Of a DNA stretch of 64,000 nt, positions 42,477 to 50,095 are shown piece after piece (the first letter of the stretch is position 1; each line of letters starts with the position of its first letter). Position numbers and translations under genes: made by a program. The stretch is from NCBI GenBank assembly GCA_002364215.1, contig DEXQ01000008.1, forward strand, positions 311,468 through 375,467. The letters are read 5' to 3'. Source of the DNA: Aequorivita sp. UBA3180 (GTDB lineage: Bacteria > Bacteroidota > Bacteroidia > Flavobacteriales > Flavobacteriaceae). The notes under the pieces are model-generated. The model had not been told where the DNA came from, did no database searches, and saw only the letters and a list, made by a program, of their open reading frames with translations.

Positions 42477-43001
42477 TTATTGTTTTACGAATTGTAGTGA
42501 AGCAATTAATTTCACTTTGTCGCTCACTACTACATTTCCCGCTTCAGTCACGGCGCTCCAGGTTAATCCAAAATCTTTTCGATTTAGATTACCTTCAAAC
42601 TCAAAACCTGCCTTTGTCTGGCCATAAGGATCAACGGCCGTTCCGTTATACTCGGCATCGAGCGTTATTTGTTGCGTAATACCTTTTATGGTAATGTCCC
42701 CAATCATTTTATCACCATCAAATGATTTCGATTTGAATATAAGTTCCGGATATTTTTCAACTCCAAAGAAATCATCACTTTTTAGATGCGCATCGCGATC
42801 TTTATTGTTTGTGTTTATAGAATCAATTGTTGCTGAAAATGAAAAATCCGCGTCATTAAAATCACTTGCAGTAGTTTCAATATTGCCATCGAATTTTTCA
42901 AAACTTCCTGTCACTGTAGAAATCATCATATGTTTTACCTTAAAATTGATTTCGGAATGTGCAGTGTCAATCTTCCAAATTGTTTTTTCATTATCGTTCA
43001 T
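42477..43001 (-). CDS. YceI-family protein
   Basis: Lipocalin-like beta-barrel protein of 174 residues. YceI text: IDTAHSEINFKVKHMMISTVTGSFEKF near 11-37, HLKSDDFFGVEKYPELIFKS near 83, GDITIKGITQQITLD near 110. Unlike many YceI proteins it has no signal peptide, so it is probably cytosolic. YceI binds long isoprenoid quinones. It is beside two pirin genes and has a TATCTTTG -7 box upstream. Confidence 0.9.
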   Translation of the reverse strand: MNDNEKTIWKIDTAHSEINFKVKHMMISTVTGSFEKFDGNIETTASDFNDADFSFSATIDSINTNNKDRDAHLKSDDFFGVEKYPELIFKSKSFDGDKMIGDITIKGITQQITLDAEYNGTAVDPYGQTKAGFEFEGNLNRKDFGLTWSAVTEAGNVVVSDKVKLIASLQFVKQ

Positions 43002-43035
43002 AATTACTGAATTTAGTTATTAAAATTTTATAAGG

Positions 43036-43043
43036 CAAAGATA
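43036..43043 (-). promoter_or_regulatory. -7 promoter box of the YceI gene
   Basis: Minus strand TATCTTTG, 34 bases before the ATG at 43001. The -33 element is not clear. Confidence 0.5.
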
Positions 43044-43092
43044 TTTACCCATATAAAATTCAGCATTGATGTATGATAAGAAATAGAAGGGA

Positions 43093-43704
43093 TTATTTAT
43101 TAAGCTCTTCCAATAACTGATCGTAGTCCTCAATTTTTACGTGTAATACACCTCCAAGACTTATGATTGGGGTACTAATGGAATCTATTTTTACTGTAGA
43201 ATTAGCAAAGGCCGGAGCCAATTGCCCCTTTAATTCAGGTTTTTCTGAAAAACGATACGAAGTATATAAATAATTACTCTTATCTAAATTTGAAACTAAA
43301 GTATCGCAGCTTGCGCAGTTTTCGGGAATGTAAACAATAACCTTTTTTTTAGGTTCAATTTTTATTGATTCAAATTCCCTACGTAAAGCACGCCGTGAAA
43401 GGCTATCGCTTACTTCCAGTTTATAGGTATAATTAGCTCTTTTATTTCTTTCCACAATTAAATTGGTCAGCAATACTTTTGAAGCAGCCGGTACGCGCAC
43501 GGGCCTAGGTACGCTTTTGCTTTGGCGAAAATTGGTTCCCTCAACGGTAATCAAAACGTCAAGATCTTTCTCGTTTTTGTTTAGGGCGTAAAGAAACAAA
43601 CGGTTTGCCTTTGCTTCTTCGATGATTTCTATAGGTCTTTCTTGTGAAAATAGGAGAGTGTAGCTCGCTGAGAATAGTAGTACGAAAAGTAATTTTTTAA
43701 ACAT
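43093..43704 (-). CDS. Exported thioredoxin-like hypothetical protein
   Basis: Protein of 203 residues. I start at MFKKLLFVLLFSAS, giving the signal ending FSQ (about 21). The N-terminal half is a beta domain with Arg-rich RPVRVPAASKVLL. The C-terminal half contains YIPENCASCDTL (CxxC near 128-131), followed by a thioredoxin-like strand-helix pattern and ISTPIISLGGVLHV near the cis-proline position. The family is unknown to me; a thiol-disulphide role in the periplasm is possible. Confidence 0.65.
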   Translation of the reverse strand: MFKKLLFVLLFSASYTLLFSQERPIEIIEEAKANRLFLYALNKNEKDLDVLITVEGTNFRQSKSVPRPVRVPAASKVLLTNLIVERNKRANYTYKLEVSDSLSRRALRREFESIKIEPKKKVIVYIPENCASCDTLVSNLDKSNYLYTSYRFSEKPELKGQLAPAFANSTVKIDSISTPIISLGGVLHVKIEDYDQLLEELNK

Positions 43705-43825
43705 TGAGGATTGTTTTATATTTTTTTCTAAGATATAAATTTCATTATAAACCGAAAGAATAAATTTCACGTTAATGGATTAACAGGTTTAACATTACTT
43801 TAGGGACAACACATACTTCAGTATC

Positions 43826-43833
43826 TATCTTTG
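43826..43833 (+). promoter_or_regulatory. -7 promoter box of msrA
   Basis: TATCTTTG, 23 bases before the ATG at 43856. No clear -33 element. Confidence 0.5.
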
Positions 43834-43855
43834 GAAAAGCAATAAAAATTAAAGT

Positions 43856-44401
43856 ATGGCAGATAAAAATTTAGAGCAAATGACCGTGGGTGGCGGATGT
43901 TTTTGGTGTACCGAAGCCGTCTTTAACCAAGTAAAGGGAGTAGAAAAAGTAGTTTCCGGCTATTCCGGCGGAAAGGTTCCCGGAACACCAACGTATCGTG
44001 AGGTATGCAGTGGACTCACGGGACACGCGGAGGTAATCCAGATTACCTTTGATTCCAACATCGTTTCATTCGAAGACCTACTAATCATCTTTATGACCAC
44101 CCATGATCCAACAACCTTGAACCGACAAGGCGCGGATAGAGGGACGCAGTATCGTTCGGTTATTTTTTACCACAGCGAAAAACAAAAAGAGGTAGCTGAA
44201 ACAGTTTTAAAAGAAATGGCAACTTATTATGAAGATCCAATTGTTACTGAGTTAAGTTCTTTGGAAAAATTTCACCCAGCAGAAGATAATCATCAAGATT
44301 ACTATGCTAAAAACCAATCACAAGGCTACTGTACAGCAGTCATTTCACCCAAACTTGCAAAGCTTAGGAAAATGCATTCCGAAAAATTGAAATCATTATA
44401 A
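43856..44401 (+). CDS. msrA: Peptide-methionine (S)-S-oxide reductase
   Basis: MsrA of 181 residues. The catalytic text GGGCFWCTEAVF holds the nucleophile C15; the resolving Cys is in GYCTA near residue 163. Other conserved blocks: VSGYSGGKVPGTPTYREV and DRGTQYRSVIFY. It repairs oxidised methionine in proteins; cytosolic, no signal peptide. Monocistronic with its own -7 box. Confidence 0.95.
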   Translation: MADKNLEQMTVGGGCFWCTEAVFNQVKGVEKVVSGYSGGKVPGTPTYREVCSGLTGHAEVIQITFDSNIVSFEDLLIIFMTTHDPTTLNRQGADRGTQYRSVIFYHSEKQKEVAETVLKEMATYYEDPIVTELSSLEKFHPAEDNHQDYYAKNQSQGYCTAVISPKLAKLRKMHSEKLKSL

Positions 44402-44462
44402 TTGATTTTTTATTTTTATTCTACTGAAATTTAAAGTAGTATTTTAACTAACAAATTGCACC

Positions 44463-44921
44463 ATGGACTGTAGAAACAAAATTTTGGAATTTATGAGGTC
44501 TAATATTGATGGCAAAAGAGATTTTGTAAATTGGGTACAAACATTTCCTAAAATGCAACAAGTAGAGCTAATGCGAGAAATGAACAGAATGGCAGAAGAA
44601 ATGGCAGCTGAGCAGGGATTGAAGATAACCGATCATTTACCTAATTTCGATAAGGCAGATAGTAATTTGGATACTTTAGAAGATGCAATTCTCAATGAAA
44701 GACTGTTGCGGGACTATGTTGAATATTTTAATGATTTAAAACATAATTTAAAAAATAAAATACTCAATGATATTGATCAGCAAAGAATGTATATTATAAG
44801 TAATATTTTAAACGATGCTCCCAATGCACCGGATATGCGGGAGTTAGCCAAAAAAATGATTGCTGCGGAAAAAAAGTTTGACACTTATAAACCTGAGAAT
44901 TGGCAAGGTATAGACCTTTAA
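44463..44921 (+). CDS. Hypothetical helical protein
   Basis: Protein of 152 residues, charged and helical, no signal or membrane helix. Text PKMQQVELMREMNRMAEEMAAEQG near 30-53 is heptad-like, and MRELAKKMIAAEKKFDTY is near the C-terminus. I recognise no family. It begins 61 bases after msrA, which has its own promoter, so co-transcription is possible. Confidence 0.65.
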   Translation: MDCRNKILEFMRSNIDGKRDFVNWVQTFPKMQQVELMREMNRMAEEMAAEQGLKITDHLPNFDKADSNLDTLEDAILNERLLRDYVEYFNDLKHNLKNKILNDIDQQRMYIISNILNDAPNAPDMRELAKKMIAAEKKFDTYKPENWQGIDL

Positions 44922-44966
44922 AGATTACTTTAACCCTTTTTATGATATTAATACCTTCATTTACCG

Positions 44967-44974
44967 TATCTTTG
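44967..44974 (+). promoter_or_regulatory. -7 promoter box of the cold-shock gene
   Basis: TATCTTTG. The start codon is 122 bases downstream, so the predicted leader of about 118 bases includes the hairpin at 45051-45084. Confidence 0.5.
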
Positions 44975-45050
44975 GAAACGTTAGGATGATAGATTATTAA
45001 AACCCATCTAGGTAAAACAAATAAAAAATAATATTACATAAACTAATTTA

Positions 45051-45084
45051 AAAGTCATCTGCAGTCAGTGGATGGCTTTTTTTA
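45051..45084 (+). promoter_or_regulatory. Leader hairpin with T-tract directly before the cold-shock gene
   Basis: AAAGTCATC, loop TGCAGTCAGTG, GATGGCTTT, then a T-run. It ends 12 bases before the ATG. Because a promoter match lies upstream at 44967, the hairpin is within the leader, where it could act as an attenuator or a temperature-sensitive structure. It could equally be the terminator of the 44463 gene. Confidence 0.5.
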
Positions 45085-45096
45085 TTAAAAAAATAA

Positions 45097-45543
45097 ATGG
45101 CAAAATCACAACAAACATACAGTAAAAAAGAAAAAGAAAAAGCAAAGCTTAAAAAGCGTGAAGAGAAACAAAAGAAAAAAGAAGCGCGTAAGGCTGAAAA
45201 AACACCTGGGATAGATTTTGTGTATGTGGATCACAACGGTAACTTGACCGATACACCACCAGATCCATCACTAAAACCAGAGATTGAAGCTGAAGATATT
45301 GTGCTAGGCATTCCACCTAAAGAAGAAGGAGAGCGAGAGGCTTTTGACCCAGTGCGAAAAGGGACAGTTTCCTTTTACGATTCTTCCAAAGGCTTCGGAT
45401 TTATCATTGATGATGAAAATAACGAAAAATATTTTACACACGTAAGTGGTATAATTGATGAAATTTCTGAAAATGACAGTGTTTCGTTTGAACTTGAAAA
45501 AGGTCAACGTGGAATGAATGCTGTAAAAGTCACAAAAAACTAA
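45097..45543 (+). CDS. Cold-shock domain protein with Lys-rich N-terminal extension
   Basis: Protein of 148 residues. The first 45 residues are almost all Lys, Glu and Arg (KKEKEKAKLKKREEKQK). The cold-shock domain occupies about 86-148, with KGFGFI (RNP1, near 96) and YFTHVSGI (RNP2-like near 110). It binds RNA or single-stranded DNA. The Lys-rich tail is typical of flavobacterial long cold-shock proteins. The leader contains a hairpin and the gene has its own terminator. Confidence 0.9.
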   Translation: MAKSQQTYSKKEKEKAKLKKREEKQKKKEARKAEKTPGIDFVYVDHNGNLTDTPPDPSLKPEIEAEDIVLGIPPKEEGEREAFDPVRKGTVSFYDSSKGFGFIIDDENNEKYFTHVSGIIDEISENDSVSFELEKGQRGMNAVKVTKN

Positions 45544-45562
45544 TTTAACATTACCTATAACA

Positions 45563-45591
45563 AAAAAAATCCCGCACTTGGCGGGATTTTT
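45563..45591 (+). terminator. Intrinsic terminator of the cold-shock gene
   Basis: AAAATCCCGC, loop ACTTG, GCGGGATTTTT. Strong GC stem with A and T tracts, so it may also work for the minus-strand gene at 45613. Confidence 0.9.
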
Positions 45592-45612
45592 CATTCATCA
45601 ATAACTGTTACA

Positions 45613-45846
45613 CTAATTTGTAAGGTCGTTTGCCTCTTTTTTTGCAGAGCTCTTAAGTTGCTTGTATTTTTCAGAAATTGTTTCCTCTACATCTTCAACT
45701 TTTTCTCTAATCTTTCTGCCAGTTTCGTTGGCTTTGTCTTTAAGTCTTTGTTTTTCTTCTGGCGACATGTTTTTGTATTTCCAAAATGCAAATGCACCAG
45801 CTGCTACTCCTAGCAGAGCCAATATTCCTTTTCCTTTATTGTTCAT
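45613..45846 (-). CDS. YtxH-like membrane-tail protein
   Basis: Protein of 77 residues. An N-terminal helix (LALLGVAAGAFAFWKY) precedes a charged coil (MSPEEKQRLKDKANETGRKIREK). This is the YtxH/DUF883-like layout of a stress-induced small membrane protein. Convergent with the cold-shock gene and sharing its terminator. Confidence 0.75.
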   Translation of the reverse strand: MNNKGKGILALLGVAAGAFAFWKYKNMSPEEKQRLKDKANETGRKIREKVEDVEETISEKYKQLKSSAKKEANDLTN

Positions 45847-46065
45847 GTTGTTTGTTTTTTTTGTTAAGGTGAAGGTACAATTTTAAGCCGCCCCAACATA
45901 ATTCTAAACTGACTTTAATATATATTTAATACAATCAACTCTAACTTCTTAGGATATTCATAAGTCTTTTTAATTTATTGCTCTTGAATTTTAAAATTTA
46001 TAACATATCTTATTTCTAATCAAATTGTTGTAAATTTAATAACACTTCACAAAATCACTTTAGAA

Positions 46066-47769
46066 ATGAAAATTTTATCTTTACAATACAGCTTTGTTCA
46101 CTTGGTTGTCTTCATTTTATTTCTTCCTTCCTGCTCATCAATTTATTGCCAAATTTCCCGGCAAGAATTTTTCGAAAGCCATAGAGAAATACCAGATGAC
46201 CCCTATATTCCTGTTTCCCGTTCTATGATGGAACGGAGTCCTGCGTATAATATAACTACTCCCAATTATTTCACCCGGCAGGTTAATGTAGACGAAAATG
46301 GAAATAACATTATTGGAGACGCTGCAAACGAAACTTCCATAGCAATAGATCCGTTAAACCCAAATAGAATTGTAATTGGATGGCGCCAGTTTGATACCGT
46401 AAACAGTAATTTTAGGCAAGCGGGAAATGGATTTTCTCTTGATGGAGGATTGACCTGGACATTCCCCGGAGTTTTGGACCCGGGTGTTTTTCGTTCAGAC
46501 CCTGTTCTAGATTTTGATAGTGAAGGAAATTTTTATTACAACAGCCTTGCAAGCGGTTTTGATTGTGACGTATACAAAATTACCGATGGGGGCAATGATT
46601 GGGGATTGCCTGTTCCGGCTAGGGGTGGTGATAAACAATGGATGCGGATAGATCGTACTTCGGGCATAGGAGAGGGAAATAATTATTCTTATTGGAATGC
46701 AGCTTTTTCCAATTGTAATGGTGCTTTTACCCGATCTAGCGATGGCAGCAATACCTTTGAAGAGTGTATATTGATTGATGGCGATCCAGTGTGGGGTACC
46801 TTGGCTGTAGATTCTCAAGGTACTTTATATATCACGGGAACCTCAAACTCTGGAATTGTTTTAATAAAATCTACCTCGGCAAAGAATCCTGCAGAAAATG
46901 TTTCTTGGGAAAGTTTAACCCAAGTCGACCTAGACGGTGATTTAGATGTACAAGTGGCTGTAAATCCAGCCGGTTTAATGGGGCAGGCGTGGGTAGATGT
47001 GGATATTTCGAACGGCCCAGGAAAGGATAATGTATATGTGGCTGCATCAGTATTGCGTCATTCCAACAATGATCCGGGCGACGTGATGTTTGCAAAAAGT
47101 ACCGATGGCGGAAATACATTTGAATCTCCAATACGAATAAATACCGATACAGGAACTAATTCTTATCAATGGTTTGGAACAATGTCAGTGGCTCCTAATG
47201 GACGTATTGATATAATTTGGCTGGACACTAGAGATGCCACTAATGGAATTAGCTCTGTTCTTTATTATTCATTTTCAGAAGATCAAGGTGAAACCTGGTC
47301 AGTAAATGAACCCATATCAGAGCCGTTTGACCCATCTGTTGGTTACCCCAATCAAGGTAAAATGGGAGATTATTTTGATATGGTTAGCACTAATGATTAT
47401 GCCCACTTAGCCTGGGCGAATACAATCAACGGGGGACAAGACGTTTATTATACACGCATATCGCCAGCTGGCATTTTGAATGTGGCAGATTTTACTACAG
47501 ATAGCTTTCAATTCATTTCTTACCCAAATCCCTTTACTGATGAAACAATCCTTCAATTTAAACTAGAAACGCCAGAAAAAGTGTTGATAGAAGTTTTTGA
47601 TATAAGAGGTAGAAAAGTAATCACACTTTTAAATGATGAAGTGGTGGGGAATAAAAGAATAATTTGGGACGGCAGAAGTACGAATGGAGTAAAATTCACA
47701 TCAGGACTATATTTTATTACTTTAAATTCCGAAACCAAAAGTACCAGTCTAAAAGTATTAATGAATTAA
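46066..47769 (+). CDS. Secreted sialidase-like BNR protein with T9SS type A sorting domain
   Basis: Protein of 567 residues. Signal peptide at the N-terminus (the text LFLPSC could be read as a lipobox, but the end of the protein argues for a secreted, cleaved form). The middle is a sialidase-like beta-propeller with Asp-box text such as SLDGGLTW, STDGGNTF and SEDQGETWS. The last 80 residues are a type IX sorting domain: YPNPFTDETILQF, VEVFDIRGRKV and GLYFITL with a Lys-rich end. It is exported by SPI and then by T9SS and attached to the surface. No active-site Arg triad is clear, so enzymatic activity is unsure. Confidence 0.88.
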   Translation: MKILSLQYSFVHLVVFILFLPSCSSIYCQISRQEFFESHREIPDDPYIPVSRSMMERSPAYNITTPNYFTRQVNVDENGNNIIGDAANETSIAIDPLNPNRIVIGWRQFDTVNSNFRQAGNGFSLDGGLTWTFPGVLDPGVFRSDPVLDFDSEGNFYYNSLASGFDCDVYKITDGGNDWGLPVPARGGDKQWMRIDRTSGIGEGNNYSYWNAAFSNCNGAFTRSSDGSNTFEECILIDGDPVWGTLAVDSQGTLYITGTSNSGIVLIKSTSAKNPAENVSWESLTQVDLDGDLDVQVAVNPAGLMGQAWVDVDISNGPGKDNVYVAASVLRHSNNDPGDVMFAKSTDGGNTFESPIRINTDTGTNSYQWFGTMSVAPNGRIDIIWLDTRDATNGISSVLYYSFSEDQGETWSVNEPISEPFDPSVGYPNQGKMGDYFDMVSTNDYAHLAWANTINGGQDVYYTRISPAGILNVADFTTDSFQFISYPNPFTDETILQFKLETPEKVLIEVFDIRGRKVITLLNDEVVGNKRIIWDGRSTNGVKFTSGLYFITLNSETKSTSLKVLMN

Positions 47770-47781
47770 TTTCTTAAATTT

Positions 47782-47817
47782 AAGAATCAAAAGAATCAAA
47801 AGAATCAAAAGAATCAA
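47782..47817. repeat. Four perfect 9-bp tandem repeats
   Basis: AAGAATCAA repeated four times without change, 13 bases after the stop of the T9SS cargo gene. Likely a small variable-number tandem repeat. Confidence 0.85.
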
Positions 47818-47917
47818 CACATAATATATGATTTACAATAAATAGGCAAGACCAGGCACAATCATAAGTGTTTGGCGCATTGCATCTGAAAACATACTAA
47901 CCAAAATATTTATATAG

Positions 47918-50020
47918 ATGAAAATATATGACGACAAACACATTAAAAACGTAGTCTTCGTGGGCGCCCACAATAGTGGGAAAACTACACTTGCAGAAAC
48001 CATGCTTTTTGAAGCAGGCCTAATCAATCGCCGCGGTACAGTTGAAAATAAAAATACCGTATCTGACTATCACGACATTGAGCACGAACGGGGTAACTCC
48101 ATCTTCGCTACACCGCTGCACACAGAATGGCGCAATTACAAGATCAACATAATAGACACACCCGGACTGGATGATTTTATCGGTGAAATTATTTCCTCTA
48201 TCCGCGTTGCAGATACTATTGTTACTGTCTTAAATGCTCAGCACGGTGTGGAAGTTGGTGCTGAAATTATCTGGAACTACATAGATAAATATCACAAACC
48301 AACTTTGTTTGTAATAAACCAAATAGACCATATCAATGCTAAATTTGAAGAAAGCTTCAAAAGCATAAAAAATCTGGTGGGCAATAATGCCGTGCAAATT
48401 CAGTATCCTTTAGTTATAGATGGTTCACAGTGTATTGTAGATGTGCTTAAGATGAAAATGTATAAATTTTCGCCAGAAGGAGGAAAGCCCGAAAAGTTAG
48501 AAATTCCCGATGACCAAAAGGAATGGGCCAAGGAATTAAATAACGAATTAATAGAGAAAGCTGCAGAAAATGATGAAACATTACTGGAGTTTTTTTTTGA
48601 AAAAGGCACCTTAAACGAAGATGAAATGCGGCAAGGAATAAAAGCAGGAATGTTGAACCATGAACTGTTTCCGGTATTCTGTGTTTCAGCTTTGAATGAT
48701 ATGGGCACGGGAAGATTGATGGGCTTTATTGACAACGTTGCGCCTGCTGCGGCAGACCTCAAACCTGAACAAAGCGTGGACGGCAAAGAAGTAAATGTTT
48801 TAAAAGAGAGTCCTACAGCGCTTTTCATCTTTAAAACAGTTTATCAACCCAATTTGGGGCAAATCACTTTTTTTAAGGTTATGAGCGGCGAAGTACGGCT
48901 AAATGATAAACTTATAAATTCCAGAAATGATGAAACCGAAATAATAAATCAACTTTTCATCATGGATGGAAAAGAAAGACAACCCGTAAATAGACTTACG
49001 GTGGGCGATATTGGTGCAACGCTAAAATTAAAATATACAGAAACCAACGATACTTTAGCTTCGCCAAAACTTCCTCTTGCCATTAAGCCCATTAAATTTC
49101 CACAAGCCCGTATCAAAAAAGCTGTGTTTGCAGTAAATACAAAGGATGAAGAAAAACTCAGTGAGGCGCTAAAGAAAATTCACAGTCAGGATCCTACCGT
49201 AAACATTTCCTTTTCTTCGGAAGCGAAACAACTTATTTTGGCTTGCCAAGGGGAACTGCATTTGGCAACTATAGATTGGACTCTTAAAAATATTTACGGC
49301 GTAGAGGCGCGGTTTGAAAAACCTAAAATAGCTTTCCGGGAGACCATTCAACGTTCATCTGCCTCAAACTATCGACACAAAAAACAATCTGGCGGTTCGG
49401 GGCAGTTTGCGGAAGTTCACTTAAAGATTGAACCTTGGGATGAAAATATGGAGGAGCCGCAAGGTTTTAATATCCGCGGCAAAGAAGAAATAGATCTGTC
49501 TTGGGGCGGAAAATTGGTTTTTTATAACTGCATTGTGGGCGGAGTTATTGACCTACGGTACTTGCCATCAATATTGAAAGGTGTTTTGGAAGTAATGGAA
49601 GAAGGGCCGTTAACGGGTTCCTACATTCGCGATGTGCGTGTAATGGTTTATGACGGGAAGATGCATTCTGTTGACTCAAATGATATTTCTTTTAAAATTG
49701 CTGGAGCGCATGCCTTCAAAGAAGCATTTATGAATGCCAATCCCAAACTTTTGGAACCAGTTTTGGAACTCATTGTAAAGGTTCCAGAAGAAATGGTGGG
49801 GAATGTAATGACTGATCTGCAAGCGCGGCGTTCCATGATTCAAGGAATAGAAAACAACAATAACTACCAAGTTTTAAAATGTTTGACCCCGGAAGCCGAA
49901 ATGCATGGCTTCTCTACAGATTTGCGTTCACTCACGCAGGGCAGAGCAACTTTTAAATCTTCGTTTTCGTCCTATCAACCTGTACCAACAAATGTTCAAA
50001 AGGAATTGGTAAGTCAATAG
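47918..50020 (+). CDS. Elongation factor G-like GTPase (EF-G2)
   Basis: Translational GTPase-like protein of 700 residues. GTPase motifs: G1 GAHNSGKTTLAE near 14-25, G3 DTPGLDDF near 75, and G4 NQID (in place of NKxD) near 130. EF-G domains II-V follow, with GGSGQFAEVHLKIEP near 490 and a final GRATFKSSFSSY. The G1 and G4 changes and length mark it as a paralogue distinct from canonical FusA, as in EF-G-like proteins of other Bacteroidota. Role in translation or recycling is not proved. Confidence 0.88.
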   Translation: MKIYDDKHIKNVVFVGAHNSGKTTLAETMLFEAGLINRRGTVENKNTVSDYHDIEHERGNSIFATPLHTEWRNYKINIIDTPGLDDFIGEIISSIRVADTIVTVLNAQHGVEVGAEIIWNYIDKYHKPTLFVINQIDHINAKFEESFKSIKNLVGNNAVQIQYPLVIDGSQCIVDVLKMKMYKFSPEGGKPEKLEIPDDQKEWAKELNNELIEKAAENDETLLEFFFEKGTLNEDEMRQGIKAGMLNHELFPVFCVSALNDMGTGRLMGFIDNVAPAAADLKPEQSVDGKEVNVLKESPTALFIFKTVYQPNLGQITFFKVMSGEVRLNDKLINSRNDETEIINQLFIMDGKERQPVNRLTVGDIGATLKLKYTETNDTLASPKLPLAIKPIKFPQARIKKAVFAVNTKDEEKLSEALKKIHSQDPTVNISFSSEAKQLILACQGELHLATIDWTLKNIYGVEARFEKPKIAFRETIQRSSASNYRHKKQSGGSGQFAEVHLKIEPWDENMEEPQGFNIRGKEEIDLSWGGKLVFYNCIVGGVIDLRYLPSILKGVLEVMEEGPLTGSYIRDVRVMVYDGKMHSVDSNDISFKIAGAHAFKEAFMNANPKLLEPVLELIVKVPEEMVGNVMTDLQARRSMIQGIENNNNYQVLKCLTPEAEMHGFSTDLRSLTQGRATFKSSFSSYQPVPTNVQKELVSQ

Positions 50021-50051
50021 TATTTTGTTTTTACTATTTGAAATAAAACGT

Positions 50052-50080
50052 TTTGCACATTCAAACTGTGACTATATTTG
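50052..50080 (+). promoter_or_regulatory. Promoter of the zinc-ribbon SDR gene
   Basis: TTTG (50052-50055), 17-base spacer, TATATTTG (50073-50080). Both elements are perfect. The start codon is 16 bases later. Confidence 0.65.
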
Positions 50081-50095
50081 CCGAAAAATTAATAT

